Assembly (NCBI GenBank): GCA_003156805.1
Contig: PMHV01000053.1
Span: 24,374-60,157 of the forward strand
From: Acidobacteriaceae bacterium
Lineage (GTDB): Bacteria > Acidobacteriota > Terriglobia > Terriglobales > Acidobacteriaceae
DNA: 35,784 nucleotides
Direction of reading: 5' to 3'
The translations under genes and the position numbers were made by a program. Under the pieces are notes generated by a model that was given only the letters and a program-made list of their open reading frames with translations, was not told where the DNA came from and searched no databases. Below, one piece after another: positions 27,201 through 34,836 of this stretch; position 1 is the stretch's first letter; every line of letters begins with the position of its first letter.

Positions 27201-30200
27201 TGGTTTCGGGTGCGCCTGCGGGCATCAGCGTGACTGGTGGTGCATCGGGACTCACGCTCAACACGCCCAGTGTCGCCTATGGCTCAACCCCTGGCGCTGC
27301 CGGCACCAGCGCAACCAACGCGACCATCTCGCAAACTTCGGGCACGCAATCCGGCGCGCAATGTACTCCAGACATGACGCTGGGCAAAAGCCACGTAGGA
27401 AATTTTGTGCGCGGCTCGACCGCGACTTACACCATTCCGGTTTCGAATTTGAGTCCGTACGGCCCCACCAACGGCACGGTCACGGTCGATGACACATTGC
27501 CCTTCGGTCTTACCCCCACCAGTGCCAGCGGCACTGGTTGGTCGTGCTCGATTGCGTTGCAAACCGTGAGTTGCGTGGATTCGACGGTCCTAGCAGCAAA
27601 CAGCGGCTATCCCTCAATCACGATCACTGCGAGCGTGGCGCAGACGGCACCTTCCACGGAAACCAACACCGCGTTAGTGAGTGGCGGAGGCGAGATCAAC
27701 CTCTCAAACGACAGCGCCACCGACGTAGCGACAGTCGTTTCCAGCGCCGACTTGAGCGTCACCAACGCTGGGTCGCCGAACCCTGTGGCGGCCGGCAGCA
27801 CCATTACGTATACCCAGGTGGTTAGCAACAACGGACCCAGTGCCGCGGACAACGCCACGCTCGTATCGACGATTCCCGCGAACACTACGTTTGTTTCCCT
27901 TGCGGCTCCGTCGGGTTGGAGTTGTATCACCCCAGTGGTGGGCTTCACGGGCAACGTTGTCTGCAGCAATTCCGATTTGGCGGGTTCGATGGCCGCCACT
28001 TTCTCCATCGTGGTCAAAGTAACTACAGGCACGGCAAACGGAACCGTGATCACCGAAACCGCGTCCGTGAGTTCCTCAGCAAGCGATCCGAATTCCACCA
28101 ACAACACGGCGAACGCATCCACGGTGGTGGGAAGTACTTCTCAGGCGGAGATGACGGTCACGAATTCGGCCTCGCCCGATCCTGTGATTGCGGGTAACAA
28201 CATTACTTATACGCAGACCGCCACCAACGTGGGCAGCGTCGCGGCCAACAATCCAACGCTGAGCGAGAATACTCCAACCAACACAACATTTCAGTCGATC
28301 TCCGCCCCCCCGGGAACCACGTGCACAACGCCGGCCGTCGGCGGAACCGGTGCGATAACCTGCACTGCCGGGTCTGCTCCAGCGGGTTCGAGTGGGACGG
28401 TGCTGCTCGTCGTGCAAGTCGCGTCCGGCACCGCCAGCGGAACGGTCATTTCCGACACCGCTACAGTCAACGCCGGAAACCAGGCTTTCGGCGCCAATTC
28501 TGCCACCGCCACAGACGTTGTTGCCTCAGCCACTCAGGCCGATCTGGCGCTGAGCACGGCGGCCACGCCTCCCAATCTGCTGGCTGGGAACAACATCACC
28601 TACACCCAAACCGTTACCAACAACGGCCCCGCTGCTGCCTCGTCGGTGAGCTTTACTGAGGCTATTCCAACCAATACCACATTCCAATCTGTCTCCGCGC
28701 CGGTGGGCTGGTCCTGCACCACACCGGCGGTGGGCGCGACCGGCACTGTGAATTGCACGGATTCAAGCCTGGCCGCAAGCGCCTCTGCGGACATCATCGT
28801 GGCCGTCAATGTGGCCTCGTCGGTAACGGCAGCGACCATCACCGCCAACTCTTCGGTGTCTGCCAGCACCACCGATCCTAACTCAGCCAACAACAGCACG
28901 ACGGTGGTCACAAATGTTGCCACCGCTTGCGATCTGGCCGTGACCAACAGCGGCACGCCGAGTCCGGTGACCGTCGGCAACACTATTACTTATACTCAGG
29001 TCGTGACCAACAGCGGTCCCAGCAATTGCGCTGGCGCCACCTTCACCGAAGCCATTCCAACCAACACTACATTTGTCTCACTCACGCCCGTTCCCACGGG
29101 ATGGACTTGCACAACCACAGGTTCCATCAGTTGCTCGAATCCCACCGTGGCTCCGGGTTCCACCAGCACATTCACAGTTGTGGTGAAGGTAACCGGCGGA
29201 ACCCTCATCACCGACACCGCCACCGTGGCAACCACCACGCACGACACCAGCAGCAGCAACAATTCCGCCACCGTGACGATCGGCGTGGCGACCGCGACTC
29301 AGGCGGACTTGAGCGTGACCAACTCGGCCAGCCCAAATCCAGTCTCGGCAGGCAGCAACATCACTTATACCCAGACTGTCGCCAATGCCGGGCCGGCCAG
29401 CGCGAGCACAATCACTCTTACCGAAACAACTCCGGCGAACACTACCGCGCAGTCGCTGACCGGGCCTGCGGGATGGACCTGCAACGTAGGAACCCTTACC
29501 TGCACGATTGCTACCCTCGTGGCCAATGCCAGCGCGAACTTCACTTTCGTGGTAAAGGTGAATGTCGGCACGACTTCCGGTTCGACCATCACGCAGACGG
29601 CGTCGGTTGCGTCTAGCGTCACCAGCGATCCAAATACTGGCAACAACAGCGCATCGGCCAGCGTGGTGGTCGGGAATTCGGCCGACTTGTCCGTGTCGAA
29701 TTCCGCAAGTCCGGTGCCCGTGCTCGCGGGTAACAACATTTCCTACATTCAGACGGTCACGAATGCCGGCCCGAGCGCGGCGACCAACGCCACTTTCACC
29801 GAGCAAACGCCACCCAATACGGTGTTCTTTTCTTTGGCCTCGGTGCCGAGCGGTTGGGCGTGTTCTCATCCGGCCGCTAATTCTGCCGGAACCATCACTT
29901 GCACCGACACAAGCTTTGCCCCGGGAACGGCGAGTTTTCCGGTTGTGCTCACCGTGAACGCAGGCACCGCCGACGGAACCGTGATCAACGACACGGCCAG
30001 CGTGAGTTCATCCACCACCGACCCCAACAGCGCGAACAACACCTCCACTGCCTACGATGTGGTCGCCAAGTCGACGGATGCCGACCTGGCAACCACGAAC
30101 TCGGCATCGCCCACCTCAGTCGCGGCGGGAAGCAACGTCACCTACACACAGAGCCTTACCAATAATGGACCGGCCGCTGCTGCCGCCGCCACTTTCACGC

Positions 30201-33200
30201 AAACCACTCCGCCGAACACAAGCTTCCAGTCCATCACGGCTCCGGCGGGCTGGACCTGCACGACGCTAGCCGTAGGAGCTGCGGGAACAATCACCTGCAC
30301 CGATGGTAATACCCTGGCGGTAAATGGCACTGCAAACTTCTCTCTGGTCTTGCAGGTAAATGCAGCGACCGCATCGGGCACGAACATTGCCGAGACTGCC
30401 ACGGCCACAGCCGGCAACATGGTTCCGAATCTGACAACCAATACCGCCACGGCCACGGTTGTGGTTGCCAATGCCAATAGCGCGGACATAGCAATTGTGA
30501 AAAGCGCGACGCCGAGTCCGGTGGCCCAGGGCGACACCATCACTTACACGCTGACCGTTACCAATAATGGTCCGGCGCAGGCAACTAACGTGACTGCCAC
30601 CGATACTTTGCCTTCGTCCGTCACTTATCAAAGCGCGATTCCGAAAAGTGAGTGCTCGGAAGCGGGCGGGACTGTCACGTGCCTCCTCGGAACCATGGCA
30701 AATGCTGCTACGGCCACGGTTACAATCCTCACGCTTGCCGGTACGCCGGGGCAGGTTACGAATACGGCTATGGTTAGTGCGGATCAGACCGACCCCAACA
30801 CGAACAACAATTCTTCGTCGCAAACGGTTACGATCACCGCTCCCACCAAAATCCAGTTGCACTCCTTTGCTGCGCAAAAGGGCAAAGATAAGACCGATGC
30901 AAACCGGGTGATCTTGTCCTGGAAGACGGCCGGCGAAGCGCATAACCTCGGCTTCAACATCTACCGCGAACAGAACGGGCTGCGCCTGCGCCTGAATCCT
31001 TCCTTGATTGCCGGATCGGCGCTGCTGATGCGCGGAGCGTTGCCCAAACACACGGCGAGATCCTACGCGTGGATCGATTCGTCGCCGGCTGCTGGCAGCG
31101 GCACGTATTGGCTGGAAGACGTCGATATCAACGGAACGCGCACCCTGCACGGACCTGTCGCGGCAGATGGTTCGGCGAGCACGCAGCAGGGGAATTCAGC
31201 AATCCCGTCTGCGGCACGAATGCTGAGTCAACTGAACCAGGCGCAGCCGGCGTCTAGTTCTGGCGAAATGAGCCATCCGGTTGAAAGTGCGTTGCAAGAA
31301 TTTTCATCCACGTCCGCCCAGCAGCAGAAACAGTTCGAACTGGCCGGCCAGCCTGCGGTGAAGATTTTTGTGAAACACGAAGGCTGGCATCATCTGACAC
31401 AGCCAGAGTTGGTGAAGGCTGGGGTGGATCCTGATGTCGATCCGGCGTTGCTCCATCTTTATGCCGAGGCGATTGAGCAACCCATGCAGATCACCGGCGC
31501 CACAGCGGGACCGGGAGGCTTCGGGCCGCAAGCCGCCATCAATTTCTACGGAACCGGAATCGACACGCAATACACAGGCACGAGAGTGTACTGGCTGGTC
31601 GCCGAAGACGGGCCTGGCGCTCGCATTCAGCAATTGCCGCTGTCAACCGGCTCGAACCAACCTCCTGCCAGCTTCCCGTTCGCGGTCGAGTTACAGCCGC
31701 ACACAATCTACTTCGCGGCGCTGATCACACACGGCGGCGAAAACTATTTCGGGCCGCTGATCTCAACCACGGCGATTCAAGAGGTTGTGCATGTGCCCCA
31801 CCTGGACAAGACCTCGACGGCGCCGGCAACGCTTGAACTCGTTCTGCAAGGAATTATTTTGGGAATTCCGCACGACGTGGCCGTTACCCTGAACGGCATC
31901 TCCCTCGGAGACTTAACTTTCACAGGCCAGAGCAAAGGACGACTCCGTATGAATCTGCCTGCGGGTACGCTGCAAGATGGGGACAACACCTTCACGCTCA
32001 CGGCACAAAACGGAGAGTACGACACCAGTCTACTGGATTACATCCGGGTTGTGTATCCACATTCCTACGCGGCTGACTCCGATGAGTTGAAGTTCAGCGG
32101 TCGTGCAGGCGATGAGTTGAAGATCACAGGTTTCGACAGCGCCGAAGCGACCGTGCTCGACATCACCGATCCCGACCGGCCGGTGGAACTTACGCCACAG
32201 ATCACACAGCAGGCGACGCAGTCTGCTTCAAAGACCAGCCAGTACGAATTGGCCTTGGAGGTGCCATGGTCGACCACAAATTCATCGAATCCAACATTGC
32301 ACACGCTCCTGGCTGTGGCCGAAGACCGGGTGCTTTCCGCCGCTGCAGTTCGAGGGAACCATCCCTCGCACTGGCACAGCCCGCAACCCGGCAGCGAGAT
32401 TGTGATGGTTTCGCACGAAGATTTCGCCGCTGCTTTGGCGCCGCTGGTGCGTGCGCATCAGGCGCAGGGCCAGTCGACGGCGGTGGCATTAATCACCGAC
32501 CTCTACGACGAATTCACCTTCGGTGAACACAATCCCTATGCGATCCGCCAGTTCCTGAAAACCGCAACCAAGGCTTGGCGCACCGCTCCCAGGTATTTGC
32601 TGCTCAATGGCCGGGCGTCGGTTGATCCGCGGAATTATCTGGGTTTCGGCCACCTTGATTTCGTGCCCACGAAAATCGTGCCCACTCCGATCCTCATGAC
32701 GGCCTCCGACGATTGGTTCTCCGATTTCAGCGACCACAACCTGCCCACAATCGCCACCGGACGCTTTCCGGTGAGCAGCGCAGAAGAAGCGCAGACGGTG
32801 ATCGGCAAAGTAGTAGCCTACGAAGGCCAATCGACGAACGGACCCTGGACCGGACAGGCTTTGATGGTTGCCGATAGAAACGACACGGAGAACTTTACGC
32901 AAGATAGCGAGGCGGTACAGGCTGAATTGCCGGCGTCGTTGCAGGTGACCGATGTCTTCGCCAGCACCATGACGACAGCTCAGGCTCAGCAACAGATTCT
33001 CGATTCCATCAACTCTGGACAGTTGCTGGTCAACTATATGGGCCACGGCTCCGAGGACGAATGGTCCGGGGATGATCTGTTCGACAACACGACTGTGCCA
33101 TTGCTGACCAATGGAACGCGCACGCCGGTATTCTTCATCATGGACTGCCTGAACGGTTTCTTTCAGGATGTGTACGACCAGCCCTTGGGAGTGACTCTAT

Positions 33201-33463
33201 TGCTGGCGCCGAACGGCGGCGCAGTGGCGGTGCTGGCTTCGAGCGGATTGAATCAGTCACCCCCGCAGACCAATCTCGATAAACTGGTAGTTGAAAACGC
33301 ACTTAAGCAGGCGGCTCTGACACTGGGCGACTCGATTCTCAAGGCAAAGTCCCAAATCAGCGACGCCAGCGTGCGGAAAACCTTCGTGTTGCTCGGCGAT
33401 CCAGCCATGCAGATCAAGTCCCCGGCTACGAATACATCGGCTCAGCAGGGTAGGGCAAAATAG
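24266..33463 (+). CDS. Giant fusion protein: S26B signal-peptidase-like domain, DUF11 repeats, C-terminal gingipain-type (C25) protease
   Basis: GTG 24266 overlaps the kinase-like gene's stop and gives 3065 residues. Residues about 25-125 are an S26B/SipW-type peptidase: Ser37 in ASMSP, His75 in RLHRLV and Asp97/98 after FITRGDC. A basic linker and a signal-peptide-like hydrophobic stretch (about 174-195) follow. Then come a concanavalin-like beta domain (to about 415), one DUF11-like repeat, a Gly-rich domain (about 540-1030), nine more DUF11-like repeats of about 130 residues (to about 2190), an Fn3-like piece, and beta domains like the N-terminal part of C25 proteases. The protease domain ends the protein: His2927 in NYMGHGS and Cys2961 in IMDCLNG match the gingipain dyad. 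Most of it must be extracytoplasmic. An internal start (for example ATG 24649) could yield the secreted part separately. No sorting signal is seen. Confidence 0.8.
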   Translation: MNDLVTRDCPESKQFESFVVECLGAGLRVRFQARGASMSPAIRDGEMVYVRPASGVNLRKGDIVLLKGDHGFRLHRLVVADAVRNVFITRGDCGQQDDSAVQGEQILGVAVAKEVRVGRRIVRTKLKGMGGRLLRGVARGQSVASKLLRVAGLPRPSRATAPSPLSSQPRREGARNLLGTLGLLLVLLAAPYLRAQVAVDAETNFGAELKGMGTETLTFNHTTTTTANRLLIVGVSLNITSATATALVGVTYNGTALSFVGAHNDAGSTRRVEMWSLLNPASGTNLAIVVSANIPVTQTVGVVAGAVTFTGVDQTVPLGSFVSADGAAGANSQLDVPSVVNGMVLDTLAVGGNRTLTVPGPQVSEWNLATTPTHGASADPPDVTGSGSARTGAPSVPISETFSGNSNWSLGALSINPTAADIGVTTSVGSAVFLGSSTTYTITVFNNGTSAANGVTLSDTLASGMTLVKVTPNTCVTTTNPITCTIGTLASGANATVTVVETAGASGSYANTAVVSDSGTPPDPNTGNNTYVAVATVQAVACAGVSQASAGNNLTGVLNTYYPGTAGVAAAATSIPVGTATGAGSAIAAGNLLLVIQMQDASIKDSNNVAYGNGSTGQGFTLLNSAGNYEFVTATGAISSGSVPIAGAGLGGGLVFAYHSAAASATAGQSTYQVVVVPQYTTASFNSTTPPTALAWNGSTGGVLALDTSSTLTLNGATVSVSGQGFRGGAGLQLDGGVGGANTDYLHAAPAAYTGVVENGVDAVKGEGIAGTPLWVESGGTYVPGNSSYPSGTTGADGSSARGAPGNAGGGGTDGDPLANDQNAGGGGGGNGGAGGFGGDSWNTNLSVGGEGGAVFPATINRVAMGGGGGAGTRNNSDGDTQASGGAAGGGILIIRTYALSGTATLTANGVSAYNGTANDAGGGGGAGGSIVVLSANGGESGLTLQANGGNGGDAWASQAYSLANRHGPGGGGGGGIVLVSGAPAGISVTGGASGLTLNTPSVAYGSTPGAAGTSATNATISQTSGTQSGAQCTPDMTLGKSHVGNFVRGSTATYTIPVSNLSPYGPTNGTVTVDDTLPFGLTPTSASGTGWSCSIALQTVSCVDSTVLAANSGYPSITITASVAQTAPSTETNTALVSGGGEINLSNDSATDVATVVSSADLSVTNAGSPNPVAAGSTITYTQVVSNNGPSAADNATLVSTIPANTTFVSLAAPSGWSCITPVVGFTGNVVCSNSDLAGSMAATFSIVVKVTTGTANGTVITETASVSSSASDPNSTNNTANASTVVGSTSQAEMTVTNSASPDPVIAGNNITYTQTATNVGSVAANNPTLSENTPTNTTFQSISAPPGTTCTTPAVGGTGAITCTAGSAPAGSSGTVLLVVQVASGTASGTVISDTATVNAGNQAFGANSATATDVVASATQADLALSTAATPPNLLAGNNITYTQTVTNNGPAAASSVSFTEAIPTNTTFQSVSAPVGWSCTTPAVGATGTVNCTDSSLAASASADIIVAVNVASSVTAATITANSSVSASTTDPNSANNSTTVVTNVATACDLAVTNSGTPSPVTVGNTITYTQVVTNSGPSNCAGATFTEAIPTNTTFVSLTPVPTGWTCTTTGSISCSNPTVAPGSTSTFTVVVKVTGGTLITDTATVATTTHDTSSSNNSATVTIGVATATQADLSVTNSASPNPVSAGSNITYTQTVANAGPASASTITLTETTPANTTAQSLTGPAGWTCNVGTLTCTIATLVANASANFTFVVKVNVGTTSGSTITQTASVASSVTSDPNTGNNSASASVVVGNSADLSVSNSASPVPVLAGNNISYIQTVTNAGPSAATNATFTEQTPPNTVFFSLASVPSGWACSHPAANSAGTITCTDTSFAPGTASFPVVLTVNAGTADGTVINDTASVSSSTTDPNSANNTSTAYDVVAKSTDADLATTNSASPTSVAAGSNVTYTQSLTNNGPAAAAAATFTQTTPPNTSFQSITAPAGWTCTTLAVGAAGTITCTDGNTLAVNGTANFSLVLQVNAATASGTNIAETATATAGNMVPNLTTNTATATVVVANANSADIAIVKSATPSPVAQGDTITYTLTVTNNGPAQATNVTATDTLPSSVTYQSAIPKSECSEAGGTVTCLLGTMANAATATVTILTLAGTPGQVTNTAMVSADQTDPNTNNNSSSQTVTITAPTKIQLHSFAAQKGKDKTDANRVILSWKTAGEAHNLGFNIYREQNGLRLRLNPSLIAGSALLMRGALPKHTARSYAWIDSSPAAGSGTYWLEDVDINGTRTLHGPVAADGSASTQQGNSAIPSAARMLSQLNQAQPASSSGEMSHPVESALQEFSSTSAQQQKQFELAGQPAVKIFVKHEGWHHLTQPELVKAGVDPDVDPALLHLYAEAIEQPMQITGATAGPGGFGPQAAINFYGTGIDTQYTGTRVYWLVAEDGPGARIQQLPLSTGSNQPPASFPFAVELQPHTIYFAALITHGGENYFGPLISTTAIQEVVHVPHLDKTSTAPATLELVLQGIILGIPHDVAVTLNGISLGDLTFTGQSKGRLRMNLPAGTLQDGDNTFTLTAQNGEYDTSLLDYIRVVYPHSYAADSDELKFSGRAGDELKITGFDSAEATVLDITDPDRPVELTPQITQQATQSASKTSQYELALEVPWSTTNSSNPTLHTLLAVAEDRVLSAAAVRGNHPSHWHSPQPGSEIVMVSHEDFAAALAPLVRAHQAQGQSTAVALITDLYDEFTFGEHNPYAIRQFLKTATKAWRTAPRYLLLNGRASVDPRNYLGFGHLDFVPTKIVPTPILMTASDDWFSDFSDHNLPTIATGRFPVSSAEEAQTVIGKVVAYEGQSTNGPWTGQALMVADRNDTENFTQDSEAVQAELPASLQVTDVFASTMTTAQAQQQILDSINSGQLLVNYMGHGSEDEWSGDDLFDNTTVPLLTNGTRTPVFFIMDCLNGFFQDVYDQPLGVTLLLAPNGGAVAVLASSGLNQSPPQTNLDKLVVENALKQAALTLGDSILKAKSQISDASVRKTFVLLGDPAMQIKSPATNTSAQQGRAK
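26640..27230 (+). repeat. Gly-rich low-complexity coding segment
   Basis: Within the giant protein, runs of GGC/GGT codons encode clusters such as GGGGGNGGAGGFGGDSW, GGGGGAGTRN and GPGGGGGGGIVLVSG, interleaved with strand-like 'ILIIRTYALSGTATLTANG' units. This is the sort of beta-helix with glycine turns seen in large adhesins. It also produces long meaningless antisense frames. Confidence 0.7.
27364..30840 (+). repeat. Tandem DUF11-type repeat array (nine units of about 375-400 bases)
   Basis: Units begin near 27364, 27748, 28146, 28537, 28929, 29304, 29680, 30080 and 30482. Most open with 'ADL.vt.sasP.pv.aG..itYtq.vtN.Gp' and close with 'DpNs.NN.a...vv'. A tenth, isolated unit lies at about 25521-25900. 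DUF11 domains are Ig-like spacers in surface proteins. The similarity is mostly at the protein level; units are diverged in DNA, so the array is old. Confidence 0.85.
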
Positions 33464-33485
33464 TTATTTCCCAATCTCGGTGCCG

Positions 33486-34526
33486 TTAAGCCTTCGTCTC
33501 AACCGGCACCGGGCGAGCCGAACCGACCCTCCGTCGCAGCGGCTCGGCGATGGCCCGAACGACTTTTTCAAATCCGGCGAAGTCAAGAGACTGTGCTCCA
33601 TCCGACAGCGCACGCTCCGGGCAGGGATGCACTTCGATGATCAGGCCGTCGGCTCCAACGGCTACTGCGGCGCGTGAAACCGCTGCAATCAGACTTTGCT
33701 TGCCGGTTCCGTGCGACGGGTCTGCAATTACCGGCAGGTGCGAGAGATCGCGGGCCAGCGCCACCGCAGCCAGATCGAAGGTATTGCGCATTTCCGTTTC
33801 AAACGTTTTGATGCCACGCTCGCAAAGTACAACCTGATCATTTCCCCCCGATAGCAAGTATTCCGCCGCCAGCAGCCATTCCTTCACCGTCGCCGAAGGG
33901 CCGCGCTTCAACAGCACCGGTTTGTTGATCGTTGCCAGACGCCGCAGCAGTGCGAAGTTCTGCATGTTGCGCGCGCCCACTTGCAACATATCCGCGTGTT
34001 CACAGATGATGTCCACATCTTCCGTACCCATAACTTCCGTGACTACGGGCAGATCGGTTTGTTCGCGCGCCTCGCGCAGAATCTTCAGCGCTTCCAATCC
34101 AAGACCCTGAAAATCATACGGAGAAGTGCGCGGTTTGTACGCGCCGCCGCGAAGCATGTTGGCCCCGGCGCGCTTTACCGCGTGCGCTGTGCTGAGCAGT
34201 TGTTCGCGCGATTCCACGGAGCAAGGGCCGGCGATCACCACAATCTCCGCTCCGCCAATGGAAACTCCGCCCACGTTCACTACTGACCGCTCGGGCTTCA
34301 CTTGGCGGCTCACCAGCTTGAATGGCTGGGCGATCGCCACTACGTTTTCCACTCCCGCAGCCACCAGCAATGCTTCAATTTCATGGCGGCGTCCGTTGCC
34401 CACGGCGGCCACAATCGTGCGTTCCACTCCTCGCGTCACGTGAGGCTGGTAGCCCGCCTCACGCACGCGCTCGATTACGTGCTCAATTTCCTGCTCAGTT
34501 GCCTTTTCCGACATATTGACGATCAT
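33486..34526 (-). CDS. aroF: 3-deoxy-7-phosphoheptulonate (DAHP) synthase, AroAI-beta type with N-terminal regulatory domain
   Basis: ATG 34526 has GGAGG 6 nt upstream (346 residues). The enzyme condenses phosphoenolpyruvate and erythrose 4-phosphate, the first step of the shikimate pathway to Phe, Tyr and Trp. Residues 1-70 form a ferredoxin-like domain (MIVNMSEKA...), the place where the Thermotoga-type enzyme senses Tyr/Phe. The barrel shows [48 protein letters not shown] and DPSHGTG, which include the PEP-binding and metal-binding residues of the type I-beta family; all look intact. It is preceded by an attenuator-like leader (34550-34800) and convergent with the giant gene (22 nt between stops). 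Confidence 0.95.
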   Translation of the reverse strand: MIVNMSEKATEQEIEHVIERVREAGYQPHVTRGVERTIVAAVGNGRRHEIEALLVAAGVENVVAIAQPFKLVSRQVKPERSVVNVGGVSIGGAEIVVIAGPCSVESREQLLSTAHAVKRAGANMLRGGAYKPRTSPYDFQGLGLEALKILREAREQTDLPVVTEVMGTEDVDIICEHADMLQVGARNMQNFALLRRLATINKPVLLKRGPSATVKEWLLAAEYLLSGGNDQVVLCERGIKTFETEMRNTFDLAAVALARDLSHLPVIADPSHGTGKQSLIAAVSRAAVAVGADGLIIEVHPCPERALSDGAQSLDFAGFEKVVRAIAEPLRRRVGSARPVPVETKA

Positions 34527-34549
34527 GGATCCTCCGTGAATTCCTCCGC

Positions 34550-34584
34550 AAAAAAGCAAGAGCCGCGACTTGAGATCGCGGCTC
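34550..34584 (-). terminator. Intrinsic terminator in the aroF leader
   Basis: On the minus strand a 9-bp perfect stem (34584-34576 with 34568-34560, arms GAGCCGCGA and TCGCGGCTC) with a 7-nt loop is followed by TTGC and six T (34555-34550). It lies between the leader peptide and aroF, only about 24 nt before the aroF ATG, so it can only serve to stop transcription before the gene. Confidence 0.85.
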
Positions 34585-34679
34585 CCGCTGAAACTTGTCT
34601 GAATCTAGGCGATCACGTTTGCCTCGATCTCCCCGCAAGTTCCGCCGAAGCCGCTGCTGCAATAAACCAATAGCAGCGG
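34572..34679 (-). promoter_or_regulatory. Attenuator: mutually exclusive RNA pairings upstream of aroF
   Basis: Hairpin 1:2 pairs 34679-34672 with 34658-34651 (CCGCTGCT and AGCAGCGG, 8 bp), with the Tyr-Trp-Phe codons in its loop. Two alternatives would break the terminator: 34654-34647 (GCGGCTTC) with 34585-34578 (GGAGCCGC), 8 pairs including one G-U, and 34631-34625 (GAGATCG) with 34578-34572 (CGATCTC), 7 pairs. These two are not nested with each other, so they are alternatives. A ribosome stalled on the aromatic codons would block 1:2 and favour antitermination. Confidence 0.7.
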
Positions 34680-34711
34680 TGCTGCGCGATGATCGATGTA
34701 AATCGTGTCAT
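34613..34711 (-). CDS. Putative aroF leader peptide with consecutive Tyr-Trp-Phe codons
   Basis: ATG 34711 opens a 32-codon frame ending at TGA 34615-34613. It contains Phe4 and the run Cys13-Tyr14-Trp15-Phe16 (TAT TGG TTT at 34672-34664), one of each aromatic amino acid whose synthesis depends on DAHP synthase, followed by an Ala-rich stretch. The ribosome binding site is weak (GAGCG about 8 nt upstream). The frame extends upstream to 34822, but that start lies before the proposed promoter. As in trp and phe leaders, ribosome stalling at scarce aminoacyl-tRNAs would control folding of the following RNA. Confidence 0.75.
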   Translation of the reverse strand: MTRFTSIIAQHRCYWFIAAAASAELAGRSRQT

Positions 34712-34771
34712 GGTTGATCGCTCGGTCGTGCCTTTGTTCCCGTAATGTCGACCGGCCACGCCGAAGTAGCC

Positions 34772-34800
34772 ATGATGCCGCAGCACACAGCGCTTGTCAA
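34772..34800 (-). promoter_or_regulatory. Sigma70-type promoter for the aroF leader
   Basis: On the minus strand a perfect TTGACA (34800-34795) is followed after exactly 17 nt by CATCAT (34777-34772, 4/6 match). Transcription would start near 34765, about 55 nt before the leader peptide ATG. It lies between the nuoN stop and the leader. Confidence 0.75.
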
Positions 34801-34836
34801 ATGAAACGCCTTGATATTTCAATACTTTCAGATCGC

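Noticed and set aside
27364-30840. Regular repeats considered as a CRISPR or satellite array
   Set aside because: The period is 375-400 bases, copies are diverged, and the repeat is an in-frame protein domain (DUF11).
30266-31150. A 294-codon minus-strand frame over the last DUF11 repeats
   Set aside because: It is a shadow of Thr/Asn/Ala-rich repeat codons with no recognisable domain.
34560-34584. The hairpin near 34570 considered as a plus-strand terminator
   Set aside because: There is no T-tract on the plus strand after it and no plus-strand gene ends nearby; the six-U tract follows it only on the minus strand.
34550-34800. T-box riboswitch for the aroF leader
   Set aside because: I saw no T-box consensus or specifier-loop architecture, whereas a leader frame with aromatic codons is present.
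34613-34822. A 69-codon version of the leader frame starting at 34822
   Set aside because: Its start lies upstream of the TTGACA-N17-CATCAT promoter, so the transcript would not contain it; the internal ATG at 34711 fits the attenuator layout.
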